Of a stretch of DNA of 64,000 nt, positions 12,670 to 25,487 are shown one piece after another. Source of the stretch: Xestospongia bergquistia. Taxonomy: Eukaryota; Porifera; Demospongiae; Haplosclerida; Petrosiidae. The notes under the pieces are model-generated. The model searched no databases. It was not told the origin of the DNA and saw only the letters and a program-made list of their open reading frames with translations. Position numbers and translations under genes: made by a program. Position 1 is the first letter of the stretch; every line of letters starts with the position of its first letter. The stretch covers positions 6,088,775 to 6,152,774 of the forward strand of contig OZ014418.1 of NCBI GenBank assembly GCA_963965975.1, in the 5' to 3' direction.

Positions 12670-15600
12670 ATGGCTTCTCCAACTCAGCCTCAAGGTTTAG
12701 TGGTTAAATGGACTACTGAAGATGTGATAAGGTATTTACAAGGTAATGGACTGGACAATGACATTGCTATGGCTTTTCGTGGTAAGTAATTATTTGTGTT
12801 AGCTTCCTTATCAATTATATTATAGCTAATAAAATTAATGGCAAACATATAGTTCATGGGTACGATTGGAGCCATGACAAACTTGAAAGAATGGGAATAA
12901 AGTAAGAACATTGTTATAATTTACTCAATTCATAAATTTTATTAGTGCTGAAGGTGACAGAGATGATGTATTAAAATTTATTGAAGAACTCAAAAAGAAT
13001 AATGTGGCCACAAAATCTAAAGTAAACAGTTGACAATAACTTGGACGCATAATATGATCATATTTCAATGATGTAGGTTTTTCAAGATCCTTTATATGGT
13101 CCTATTAAACTTCATCCTTTACTTGTCAAAATTATTGATACTCCTCAGTTCCAGCGTTTACGGGACATCAAACAACTTGGTATGTAGTGATATAGTAACA
13201 TTGTTATGACTTATTGTCTTATTTCTATGTGTATGTTTCTTAATGAAGTTATGTTATATAGTAATAATGAAATGATATAGCTTTCAATATCCTATATTTA
13301 AATACATTGTAGGTGGTGTATACTATGTTTATCCAGGTGCATCACACAATCGTTTTGAACACAGTATTGGGTAATATTAAAACATTTGATATCATGTATA
13401 ATACATTGTTCCTTTTAGTGTATGTCATTTGGCTGGTGTATTTGTAGAAAGTCTTCAATCTAGACAACCTGAGCTCTGTATCGATGAACGTGATATACTT
13501 TGTGTTGAAATTGCTGGTCTTTGCCATGACATAGGACATGGTCCTCTCTCTCATTTGTTTCAGGATCTCTTCATTCCAGAGGTACTTAAAAGACAAACGC
13601 TACCAGATCAAGTCCCAGATCAACTTCCAACTAAAACTTGGAGGGTAAAAATGTTCTTTTACTGAAATAAATTTTATTGTTTTATTTAGCATGAAGAAGC
13701 TTCAATTAAGCTTCTAGATCATCTTGTGAAGGTCAATAAACTCTCGTCTTGGTTTCAAAAGTATGGATTAGACTGGGAGAATGAGAAAGTGTTTATTGAA
13801 GAACTTATAACTGGAATACATTATCAAGTATAACAATATAAGTAATGATTATTAATTATCAATGTAATTTTATCCATTAAGGGTAGACCAGCAGAAAAGT
13901 CATTTTTATATGAGGTTTGTACAATAAAAGATCAACCTTTATACAATGATTTTGTTGAATTGTTTCTATAATCAGATTGTTGCCAATGACCTTAATGGTA
14001 TTGATGTTGACAAAATGGATTACATTGCACGAGATTGTGTTGGCTTGGGAATTAAGATTGCTTTTGATTGGAGGTTTGTCAAAGCCTATATAATGAAGAT
14101 TTACATTTTAAATATTCTACATATATACTATTACAGACGTTACATTCAGTTCTCAAGTGTTATTAAGTGTGATGATGGTAAATATCATATTTGTCCTAGA
14201 GAGAAGGTACTATGTTATAAGAGTTACAGATGACTAGAATACTAATTCTTTTTTTAAACAAATTTAGGAAATGGATAGTTTATATCAGTTGTTTGAGACG
14301 CGTAATTATTTGTTCAGACATGCTTATAAGCATAAGACAAAACATGCTGTGGAAATCTTGTATATAATACAATATATATCACAGCTGACTTGATTATATA
14401 CTTATTTTTCTTATATTATAGGATTAGAGATGCCTTGATAAAAGCTGATGAGTTCATTAAATTACCAGGAGATAACAAGTTGGTAATAATGGCTGTACTA
14501 AGTATTTATAACTTGTTTCTATAGTACTCTTAAGAAGATGTCAGAGACTATTGATGATATGACTGCTTTCACATTATTGACAGACAGTGTACTACAGTTA
14601 ATAAAAGTGGATCCACGTCCTGAACTTAAGGAAGTAAGTGCTGCACTACAACTATGATTGACTAGCCAGTTTAATGACAGTCAAGAGAGTTACTTCAACA
14701 AGTTGAAAAAAGAGATCTTTATAGATTTGTTAATTCTGTTTTATGGAAAGAGCTTCCTAAGGAAAAGAGTCATTTTGATTTTGTAAGTGTTATAATCAGA
14801 TATTTGTATCTAAAGTTTGTATTTAGTGTGGTACTAAAAAGTTAATTGCTCAGAAAGCATGTAATGGAGGTAGTGATCTAAATCCAGATGATGTGGAAGA
14901 AGAAATATATGTGGATGTAAGTAATATCATTACTGATATATGTATATTTATTTTAATGATAGCTTGTTGAATTTAACTGTGGAAAGAATGCTGATAATCC
15001 ATTGGATAATATGTGGTTTTACAGAAAATTGTCTCCCAACAGAGCAACTAAAATTATTCCAGAACAGGTTTGCAATATATAGTGTGGTATTCTATTATTA
15101 TCTACCTTTTCAGAGATCTCATATGCATCCTGGACTTTTTCAAGAGTATGAATACAGAGTGTATTGTAAATCTAATAAAGATGAAGCAATGATTAAAGCT
15201 ATTAGAAGGTACATATTATAAAATGTTGTGTTAATTCATTGATATGTTGGTTTAGAGGTTTTGTTAAGTTTTGTAAGGAAGAGCCACAGTTTTTTGGAGT
15301 TCCACTGGTTAGTTGGATGTAGTTGATTTAAAAATAATATTTTAAGTAATTATCTTACCAGTACTTGATAGAATGAACCAGACATATATAGTAGTACTCT
15401 CTCTTATATGTTAACTGTCCCTAGTGACATGTTTTGGCCTCAATGAGCACTGTCCATGACAATAAAATTTAAATTTTTTTAAATATTTTATCAAACAAAG
15501 CCTTGTAGCATTAATGGCAGTATTAGTAATTAATCCATTTGGTTGTGTTGTTAAAGTTGGTAACACTTGGTATTGTATAGGGAGAAGATACTGAAATAAA

Positions 15601-15694
15601 TGATGATGAGTTACCAGCAGCATTGTCTCTGTCTCCATCTATTTTGTCTGACATTGATAATAATGGGCATCTTCATAATGGTGATGATAATTAA
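12670..15694 (+). CDS. SAMHD1: SAMHD1-like dNTP triphosphohydrolase, copy 1
   Basis: Nineteen plus-strand exons: 12670-12781, 12826-12901, 12946-13021, 13077-13179, 13313-13370, 13419-13644, 13690-13827, 13882-13914, 13976-14073, 14137-14206, 14268-14359, 14422-14478, 14525-14633, 14681-14782, 14827-14916, 14963-15067, 15114-15208, 15256-15307 and 15581-15694, for 601 residues (human SAMHD1 is 626). Exons 1-3 encode an N-terminal SAM domain ([15 protein letters not shown]). The HD domain carries all four metal or catalytic residues: His in ASHNRFEH, His-Asp in [10 protein letters not shown], Asp in [14 protein letters not shown]. The allosteric GTP-site segment [17 protein letters not shown] keeps the Asp, Gln and Arg corresponding to human D137, Q142 and R145. 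The enzyme family hydrolyses dNTPs to nucleoside and triphosphate, is nuclear in vertebrates and restricts retroviruses there; that role in sponges is inference. Exon 12 needs the weak donor GTTGGT to keep frame. Nup133 copy 1 starts 207 bp downstream. Confidence 0.95.
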
Positions 15695-16676
15695 GAACAT
15701 TTATAATGAACTGCAATGTAGAATAGTATAATATATATGTCTAGACTGCTATATATTATGTTTGTCGCTATTTGCTACTAATTAACCAGTTATTTTAATT
15801 GTTATTAATTAATTAAAATTATAATATTATTCAAAATTGGCGGTCTGGTCTGGGAACGAGTCCAAACAAGACACGTGTGTTTGAATGAAGTATATATAGT
15901 AATGTTTCAAAAACGCGGGCATTCTCTTGGTTTGTCGAGTCCTCAAGTGACAGGAAGACTCAGTATCCTTGGTTCTCCTCGAGGAAGGACTCCCTCTAAC
16001 TTCAGACAGTAAATAAATATATCATTATACTAAGAGTGAGGACACTCCTGTTAATTATTGCCTAATTTTGCCTAATTGATTTATTAGGTCACTGTTTGCT
16101 GAAGAAGTATTAGAAGAAACTGATGGTCATATAATAAAAGCCAAAAACTCACCTGTTCCAGTTCAAGTACAAGAAGTTCTATGACATGACAGTTTCGGTA
16201 TTTATAGAGTAGCCATATTAAATTGTAGCTCCACCCCTTACCTGTAGTATTTATTTGGTAACTGTGTATAAATTGTTTGGTGTTAACAGTTGTTTTAACA
16301 TTTTAAAAGCTATCTACAAAGGGTTAATATTAGATTTGACTTTAAACAGTAGGTTTGTATAAACCTGTTATTACATGTACATAATATTGTAGGAACATCA
16401 TTGAAAATTCATCAATCTAGCTGGGTGTGGCTTGTCAGTGGCCAGCGAGTTTATTTTTGGAGGGATTCCTTGAAACAACATTCAGTATGTTATAATTTTT
16501 AGTTATGTTAGCTATAATTTGATACCAAATGCTTTTTTAATGTAGACTTTATGTTATCGGTTGACACTACCTACTAATAATTCTGTAGCCAGCTGGAATG
16601 CTATGTTAATTGATGTTCATATTACACATGGTACTTCCAATATGTGAGTTTGTCTGTTTAGGTTTAAATGTATTTA

Positions 16677-17020
<344 letters not shown>

Positions 17021-18600
17021 GTGACTAAGAATATCAAATTAACTTTATATCTTTATCTATCTAGAGAGCTGATGGATATATAGTATTAAGTACTTCTGGA
17101 AATATGTTCTTGTTGAGGTTACCTTCATTACAGGTATATAAATCATTCTTTATAAATGTATATGTGTATATTTTAATAGTTATATGTGATATTCACAATT
17201 ATTATATAACTACATTCAAAATAATTTGTCTTAATTTAGGATCCTCTCATTGTTGTACCATTGGTCCCAAATCAAGGAGTACTATCTGGTATTAGTAAGC
17301 GTGTCTCCTCTCTCTTTTTTGGAGGGCAAACTGTTGCAAAAAAGGTTAAAAGTACTTTTATTATCTCAATAATAATAGTGTTAAAGTGACATTGACTTTA
17401 TGAGGCAAGCTTGTACAGATCCTACACTTGTCTTCTATCTTTTTACTGAACTAGTAATATATAGATATGTAAGGTTTATCTCACTAAGTAAAATGATAGA
17501 TTTAATGATAATTATGGCTTTGATCTGGCTAGAGTAATAGTAAATATTAGTATAATTTCTGTACACCTAATTCCTAACTTAATCTTTGATGTTATTTACA
17601 TTTTCATTGCTCTAGAGACCTTGTATACTTTCTTTTGCTCTTTTTATTATTTTAAATTAGTCTCTTTTGCTTTCTTCAAGTTTCTTACATAGCTAAACAC
17701 TGAGTGATGTATTTTCTGTAGATATAACTAAACATGTGCTCTTCCATAACTTTGATTCCATTACCTGACTTACTAAAAACTACACTTTCCTAATTGTCAT
17801 TCTTGTTGGTTTAATTAACTTAACATCTTGTCTTTTTTTACTTAATGGCTTATCTCTTAATAGTTATGTTTCAAACGATATTGATTTAATTGTGGAAGTG
17901 TACTGGAACATGTTAAGGCTTGCCCTTGTCATCTCATTTAGTTAGTTAGCTGTTTTTTATTAATAGGAAGCAGTTCAAATTGTTACCTGGTACAGTATTG
18001 AACATTGTTGTGAGTAAGTTTTATACTAACCTCACACACACAAACACACATGTTAATATCCATTATATCTAATGATATATTTTCTCTTCTAGTATTGTAC
18101 ATGTATTAACTGATACACATATACAATGTTGGAGAGTACAGTCAACATTAGAACAAGATCAGGTATATAATATAATGTTATATCATATTTATATTCTTAT
18201 CATTTTGAGATCATTTGTGTTAATCATTAGTTTACTTATTCTCTGAACTCATCAACATAGCTTTGTACATGTTCTTACATTGTTTATTATTATACACAAT
18301 AGTAATAATATACTAATGGTATTGACTTTACTATATATATTTCTTTCTAGTTATATTCCATTCACAACATTATTGTTACGATTTAGTTCTGTGTCTATTA
18401 CCTTGTAAAGAGACTGAATGAGAGTGAATCTTATTCTGAATTGCCACTTGATAAAGTAGATATCCATAAACCTAATGCTATGAGTCAGGTTATCTAATAC
18501 AATATTGTATATAAGACTCGATGATTGTGAACTTGTAGCCTATTTTAAAATAGGTTGAAAGTGAGAATACACTAGTGATTTTAAAATTAGTTCTTAACAA

Positions 18601-18647
<47 letters not shown>
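18601..18647. repeat. (TA)n microsatellite
   Basis: Alternating TA of about 45 bp in the intron before the exon-15 relic of Nup133 copy 1. Another TA tract lies at 18997-19025 in the flank of SAMHD1-2. Confidence 0.9.
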
Positions 18648-18648
<1 letters not shown>

Positions 18649-18997
18649 TTCTAATGTTTTTATTCAATTTAATATGATTACTTTATCTCTTTCATTACAG
18701 GAGTATATTGAATTACTATTGTTTACTTTACAACATTGCATCATATCTTTCAATACTTCTCACCATCTGAGACAACTTCTCCTCCTAAAAGAGCTAGGTA
18801 GCAACACTAATATACTTCTCATCTATAAAGTAATTGAATGCATGTTGAATTTTGTACTCTCAAATGATGTCTGGATTTAACGCAGAAGTTATTATCAGGT
18901 CTTATTATGTTTGTATTTTCTTTATGGCTAGGAAATGACATCAGACTGACCATCTCAGTAGTATTTGCCACAAATGTAAGCCACACAAACATTAAGT

Positions 18998-19032
<35 letters not shown>

Positions 19033-19275
19033 TCATTGTAGATCTACCTGTAGTAAATGATATGAAGTGTACATTATGGATGCCTGATACTTACTAATAA
19101 CTTTGATATTACATTATATATATATTATATATTTGGCTCTCCTCTATAATTACTCATCAATGTGGATATTATCTCATTATATTACTATATTATGACATAG
19201 TTCATCACATGATAACACAACCACTCCCTTCCTCACAGGTGTGATTACACATTTTCATTGTATGTCAGATAAGTA

Positions 19276-22200
19276 ATGGCTTTTCCAACTCAGCCTCAAG
19301 GTTTAGTGGTAAAATGGACTACTGAAGATGTGGTAAGGCATTTACATGATAATGGACTGGACAATGACATTGCTATGGCTTTTCAAGGTAAGTAATTATT
19401 TGTGTTAGCTTCCTTATCAATTATATTATAGATAATAAAATTAATGGCAAACATATTGTTCATGGGTATGATTGGAGCCATGACAAACTCCAAAGAATGG
19501 GAATAAAGTAAGAACATTGTTATAATTTACTCAATTCATATTTATCAGCGCCGAAGGTGACAGAGATGATGTATTACAAATTATTGAAGAACTGAAAAAG
19601 AATGATGTGGCCACAAAGTCTAAAGTAAACAGATGACAATAACTTGGAGACATAATATCATCATATTTCAATGATGTAGGTTTTTCAAGATCCTTTATAT
19701 GGTCCTATTGAACTTCATCCTTTACTTGTTAAAATTATTGATACTCCTCAGTTCCAGCGTTTACGGGACATCAAACAACTTGGTAAGTACTAAGTAGGGA
19801 TATAGTAACATTGTTATGACTTTTAATGTTTTATTAATATATGTCACTGTAATATTTTAATTAACTAACCATAACTAAGTAATATTATATGCTGAGAGTG
19901 CAAAACTTACTGTAAATTACTGTAATTAACTGTAGCTAACTAAAATTCTGCTAACTAAATAATGCATACATATAATATAATTAATGATAGAAAGGAACAA
20001 TTATAATCTTTCAATAATAATCAACAGAACCTAATGACACATACATGAACTATATATACATTCACTTTTACAAGATCTGTCAACTAATACCATAATTATG
20101 TATACATATGTCACTGTAAAAACTGATTGGTTGATTTAATCTATAATCATATTTATTCCTTTTGTATGTAACAAATTATTTGATGCTATAAAACTGAAAG
20201 TAAACATACTAACCATTTCCTTCATTCTTAATTATTGTTTATTATTACTAAAATAAATAATAGACAACCAATTCACTGTAAAAACTGATTGGTTGATTTA
20301 ACCAATCTATGGTTGTACAGGTGCATATAGTAAGTTAGTAGATGCAAACTGAAAGTAGATATATCAAATGTTGTGCTATGGTATTGAATATTTATCAATT
20401 GTTTGAATTTATTTATGTCCTTAGAGACAACAAGATGCTATAAAACAGTCAATTCCATAGTATGTTAATAATCAAAACAGGATCAACTAATTTGTTACTT
20501 ACAACTAAACTAACAATAACTAATAATATAAACAATTAATATATAGTTATAAATATATAGCCATATATTTGTTAAATCAACCAATTAATTTTTATAGTGA
20601 GTTAAATAACTAAAAGTAAAATGAAAAAACTTAATAACTCTAGATTGTATGTATCCACAAAAATTTTAAAGTTTAACTACATATATTGTTTTGATTAATA
20701 GAACATTTTGTGTGCTTAAATTAATTTTAAAATGGAAGTGTAATAAAGTGTGGGTGTACATAGTAACAACTCTCATGATATACACAATGACACAGCAAAG
20801 TTACTACATATATAAATTTCATAGCAACAGCCCTCGTGCACAGGACTATATTAGTAATGTCAACATGTGATGTTTACTCATGTCATCCTTTATTTTTTGT
20901 AATGTAAATGATCAGTCCATTAATTTTGACAATGATATGTGTATGTTTTCCCATTCAAATTTTGTTAGTAGTAACGAAAGTGATATAACTTTCAATATCC
21001 TATATTTAAATACATTGTAGGTGGTGTGTACTATGTTTATCCAGGTGCATCACACAATCGTTTTGAACACAGTATTGGGTAATATTAAAACACTTAATAT
21101 TATGTATAATACATTGTTCCTTTTAGTGTATGTCATTTGGCTGGTATATTTGTAGAAAGTCTTCAATCTAGACAACCTGAGCTCTGTATCAATGAACGTG
21201 ATATACTTTGTGTTAAAATTGCTGGTCTTTGTCATGACATAGGACATGGTCCTCTCTCTCATTTCTTTCAAGATCATTTCTTACCTAAAGTACTTCCAAA
21301 TGAAACATGTTGGAAGGTAAAAATGATTTTGTTTTGAATGAAAAGCTGCTGTTTTATTTAGCATGAAAAAGCTTCAATTAAGCTTTTGGATCATCTTGTG
21401 AAGATCAATAATTTTTCATCTCAGTTTCAAGAGTATGGATTAGACTGGGAGAAAGATAAAGTGTTTATTGGAGAACTTATAACTGGAAAACATGATCAAG
21501 TATAATATAATAAGTAATGATTATTAATTATCAATGTAATTTTAACCATTAAGGATGGACCAGCAGAAAAGTCATTTTTATATGAGGTTTGTACAAAATT
21601 GATTTCCAATATGCTAAATATTTTTACAATTAGATTGTTGCCAATGACCTTAATAGTATTGATGTTGACAAAATGGATTACATTGCACGAGATTGTATTG
21701 GCTTGGGAATTAAGATTGCCTTTGATTGGAGGTTTGTCTACACCTCTATAATGAAGATTTGTGTTTTAAATATTCTACATATATACTATTACAGACGTTA
21801 CATTCAGTTCTCAAGGGTTATTAAGTGTGATGATGATAAATATCATATTTGTCCTAGAGAGAAGGTACTACTATGTCAAATTAGCTACTATTGACCAGTA
21901 TATGCTAAAAATCTTTAGGAAATCAGAAACTTATATCAGTTGTTTGAGGAACGTAATTATTTGTTCAGACAAGCTTATCAGCACAAGACAAAAAATGCAG
22001 TGGAATTCATGTATGTCACAGTACAGTGTGTATTAATTATTAAATTTTCTTATATTAAGGATTAGAGATGCCTTGATAAAAGCTAATGAGTTCATTAATT
22101 TTCCAGGAGATAACAAGTTGGTAATAATGGCTGTACTAAGTATTTGTAACTTGTTTCTATAGTACTCTTAAGATGTCAGAGACTATTAATGATATGACTG

Positions 22201-23744
22201 CTTTTACATTATTGACAGACAGTGTGCTACAGTTAATAAAAGTGGATCCTAGTCATAAACTTAAGGAAGTAAGTGCTGCACTACAAGTATGATTGACTAG
22301 CCTGTTCAATAATAGTCAAGAGATTTACTTGAACGAGTTGAAAAAAGGGAATTGTATAGATTTATTAATTATGTCTTGTGGAAAGAGTGCCCCACAGCTG
22401 ATTTAGTAAGTGTTATAGTCAGAAATTTTTATCTAAAATTTGTATTTAGACTGATACTGAAAAGTTAATTGCTCATAAAGCATGTAATGAAGGTAGTGAT
22501 CTAAATCCAGATGATGTGGAAAAAGAAATATATGTGGATGTAAGTAATGTCATTACTGATATATGTATATTTATTTTAATGATAGCTTGTTGAATTTAAC
22601 TATGGAAGTAAAGCAAAAAATCCATTGGATAATCTGTGGTTTTACAAAAAATTGTCTCCCACTAAAGCTACTAAAGCTACCCAAGAACAGGTTCTTTCTG
22701 ATTATCATAATGTATTGTGGTATTCAATGTATCTGTACTTTTTCAGAGATCTCATATGTTTCCTAAAGTTTTTCAAGAATTTGAATACAGAGTATATTGT
22801 AAGTCTAAAGATGAAACCATTATTCAAGCTATTAGAAGGTATATATATATAATTAAGTTAATCTATTGACATCTTTTTTGGTTTAGAGGTTTTATTAAAC
22901 TTTGTAAAGAAAAGCCACAGATTTATGGCAATCCATTGGTTAGTTAATAAATGAATAGTTATTAGTCTCTTGTTTTTTTTATATTACATGTTAATTGTAA
23001 TAAGTTTTTGTTGCACTCAACTCTGTCTCTAGCTATATATTTAGCATTTAAGTAGTCCCTTCAAATTTTGTAGAACAATCTTTTTAAGTGTGAACAGGAA
23101 GTTAATCTATGGATAACTCAGCTGTACTTTAAAATAATATTATTAGTCAGTAATGATAGAATGTGTGTTAATTCATTGAGATGTTGATTTAGAGGCTTAT
23201 TAATCTTTGTAAGGGAGAATTATAATTTTTGGGGAGTTCCACTGGTTAGTTACATATAATATTTTAAATAACTATTTTACCAATACTTGATATAAAAAAC
23301 CAGACACTATCTTACTTATATCACTATCTATATCTTCTATCTTACATATTAATTGTCCATGGTAACATGTTTTGGCCCTAATGAGCACTGTCCCTGATCA
23401 TGATTTTCAAAAATTAACTATTTTATCAAACAAAGCCTTGTAGCATTAATGACAGTATTAGTAATTAGTGCATTTGGTTGTTTTGTTAAAGTTGGTATCA
23501 TTTGGTACATAACCTGTTAGCATGATTTTCTAGAATGAACAGGAAACCATTATATGAATAGTACTACGCTAACTGTGTTTGATAACTAGTACATTTGGTT
23601 GTGTTGTTAAAGTTGGTATCATTTGGTATTGTATAGGGAGAAGGTACTGAAGTAAATGATGATGAGTTACCAGCAACATTGTCTCCACCTGGTTTGTCTG
23701 ATACTGATAATAATGGACATCATCATATTGGTGATGACAATTAA
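19276..23744 (+). CDS. SAMHD1: SAMHD1-like dNTP triphosphohydrolase, copy 2
   Basis: Nineteen exons in frame: 19276-19387, 19432-19507, 19549-19624, 19680-19782, 21021-21078, 21127-21316, 21362-21499, 21554-21586, 21634-21731, 21795-21864, 21919-22010, 22060-22116, 22163-22268, 22316-22405, 22450-22539, 22586-22690, 22747-22838, 22887-22938 and 23637-23744, giving 581 residues. The SAM domain (exons 1-3) and HD residues ([28 protein letters not shown]) are intact. Compared with copy 1 it has a shorter loop after the HD motif in exon 6 (12 codons fewer) and several charge changes, so it has diverged more than copy 3. Intron 4 is 1.24 kb because of inserted repeats; the last intron contains a degenerate duplicate of exon 18 at about 23190-23250. 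Catalytic and allosteric segments are preserved, so I expect an active enzyme; expression cannot be judged. Confidence 0.93.
19826..20900. mobile_element. Repeat insertions in intron 4 of SAMHD1-2
   Basis: This intron is about 140 nt in copies 1 and 3 but 1.24 kb here. Within the excess, 20274-20600 is bounded by inverted ends: CACTGTAAAAACTGATTGGT on the left and, on the opposite strand, TCACTATAAAAATTAATTGG on the right. A second left-end copy is at 20112-20139. This fits one or two non-autonomous TIR elements; no transposase frame is seen. Confidence 0.65.
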
Positions 23745-23942
23745 GAACATTTATAATGAACTGCAATGTAGAGTAGTATAATATACATAAGTCTAGACTG
23801 CTATTATGTATGTCGCTATTTGCCGCTAATTAACCAGTTATTTTAATTGTTATTAATAATTAAAATTATATAATTATTCAAAATTGGCGGTCTGGTCTGG
23901 GAACGAGTCCAAACAAGACGTGTGTTTGAATGAAGTATAGTA

Positions 23943-24030
23943 ATGTTTCAAAAACGCGGGCATTCTCTTGGTTTGTCGAGACCTCGAGTGACAGGAAGAC
24001 TCAGTCTCCTCGGTTATTCTTGAGGAAGAA
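23943..24030 (+). pseudogene. NUP133: Nup133 copy 2, 5' stub
   Basis: Begins like the other two copies (MFQKRGHSLGLS) 199 bp after the SAMHD1-2 stop. It reads for 26 codons, hits TGA at 24021-24023 (copies 1 and 3 have CGA), and homology ends by about 24030. The sequence then joins the intergenic block also seen at 11405-11720 and 32130-32400. It is a breakpoint remnant, not a gene. Confidence 0.88.
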
Positions 24031-25300
24031 TTATAATTATAATAATTAATTGATACACATATAATGTTGTAAAATATATTCTTTCATGAAATAAGAGCTT
24101 AACTTAATTGCTAATGAGTTATATTAACTAATTGAGTATGGAATTTAAATTATAATTATAAAGTTATTAATTTTCGTAGTAAGGATAGCTGCTATATGAG
24201 TGAGCGAGTAATTGTTTGTGCTCAGGAATGTTGTTAAAGTTTGAAATGTTCTTTGGAAGTTACTAAATTAAGTTACTGAAGCCTAGTTGCAAGCACGTTT
24301 AAATCTCTGAAGCCTGGTCACATGTAATCATTATCATAGTTTACTGTGGTTTATCATCATGACCCATTTAATTTGTTTAGATAAAACCCAGCATACTAAT
24401 ACAAAATACGGCTTTCAGTATAGATCGTTGCCACATCCGAGTGAGGAAGTGGCAATAATATACTACCATAATAAAATATCAATGGATTTTCTTTATGATT
24501 TATATTTGAGAACACATCTCTAACACCAGGAGCTCATGATAACCTAATAACATAATTAATAGAGACACATAATGAACCAATCAAATAGCAGCATTCCTTC
24601 AATAATAATTTACTAATTCCTATCTTTATATAGAAACTCGTCTTTGTTGTAGACTGGTACTATGCTGGGTTTTATCTATTGGGGAGGGGGGGGGGGAAGT
24701 TTCCCCCCAAACTCAGTAACTTCCCCCAAAAAAATTTACAGTGATTTAGTAGCATGAAATTAATGAAAACAAGATCGAGAAGCAGGATGGGAGAAGAAAC
24801 ATTAGAGCATGCAATGAGAATATGTATTGAAGGACCTGAATGTTTAACAGATGAAACATTGGGAAGAAAGTATCAAAAATTACAAAAAAGGTCAAGAAAA
24901 GAAAAATAGCACTGTAATTAATAATTATTATTTATTCTCTTTAGTTATTCCCAACATGTTATTCAATAAAGCTAAAAGTGCATTGCAAGTCAACTTCTCC
25001 TCCAAAAAATAAATTCTAGATAGAACACTGCTATGACTCCCATTCCAAAGAATTCTATCTAGTATCAGTAGACATGTCCGCTCTCTCTTATTTAGAGGAC
25101 AAACTGCTACGAAAATGTTATATTTACTTTGTGAACCTATAATTACTGGAGTAACACATAAGTTTTATTGGAACTAACACATACACACATTAATTGATAT
25201 AGACATAATTTTGGATAATTTAGGAATTGGAGAACAACACGACTTTTAAAGATTTTAATAATCCACTCAATGTAAGCTACATAATAGTTGTCAAAATAAG
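24031..25300. other. Rearranged flank with repeat junctions
   Basis: 24050-24370 matches the SAMHD1 upstream block. 24457-24655 and 25030-25260 match 29590-30040. Between the latter two lies an insert of about 370 bp (24657-25030) with a poly-G tract at 24681-24700 and the transposase fragment annotated separately. The 16-nt sequence GATAAAACCCAGCATA near 24380 is repeated in inverted orientation near 24661. Confidence 0.6.
24754..24909 (+). pseudogene. C-terminal fragment resembling a hAT-type transposase / ZNF862-like protein
   Basis: A 51-codon open frame from ATG at 24754 to TAG at 24909. It contains MKTRSRSRMGEETLEHAMRI and then a CIEGPE motif, which resembles the extreme C-terminus of hAT-family transposases and their domesticated zinc-finger 862-like relatives (K-x-R-x-R-x(3)-E-x-L-x(2)-x-M-R-I-x-I-E-G-P). 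No upstream transposase domain is present. It lies within a roughly 370-bp insertion, so it is probably a deletion derivative or terminal fragment of a DNA transposon. Assignment rests on motif recall only. Confidence 0.5.
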
Positions 25301-25487
25301 AATGATTTAGTTTTAATTTTAATTTATTTCACATTTCAAAAATTGTTTTAGTTGCAGTTAGTCAAAATTAGTTGAAACATACTACAGGAAACAAAATAAT
25401 TATAGTATCATGAAATAAACAAATATAGCTAGCAAAATCATTAACATACTGATCAGTTTTAAAACTGTCTTGCTATTCGGACAGACT

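Noticed and set aside
18575-18880. 101-codon frame with an Ile-Tyr run
   Set aside because: Crosses a TA microsatellite and frameshifted Nup133 exon relics.
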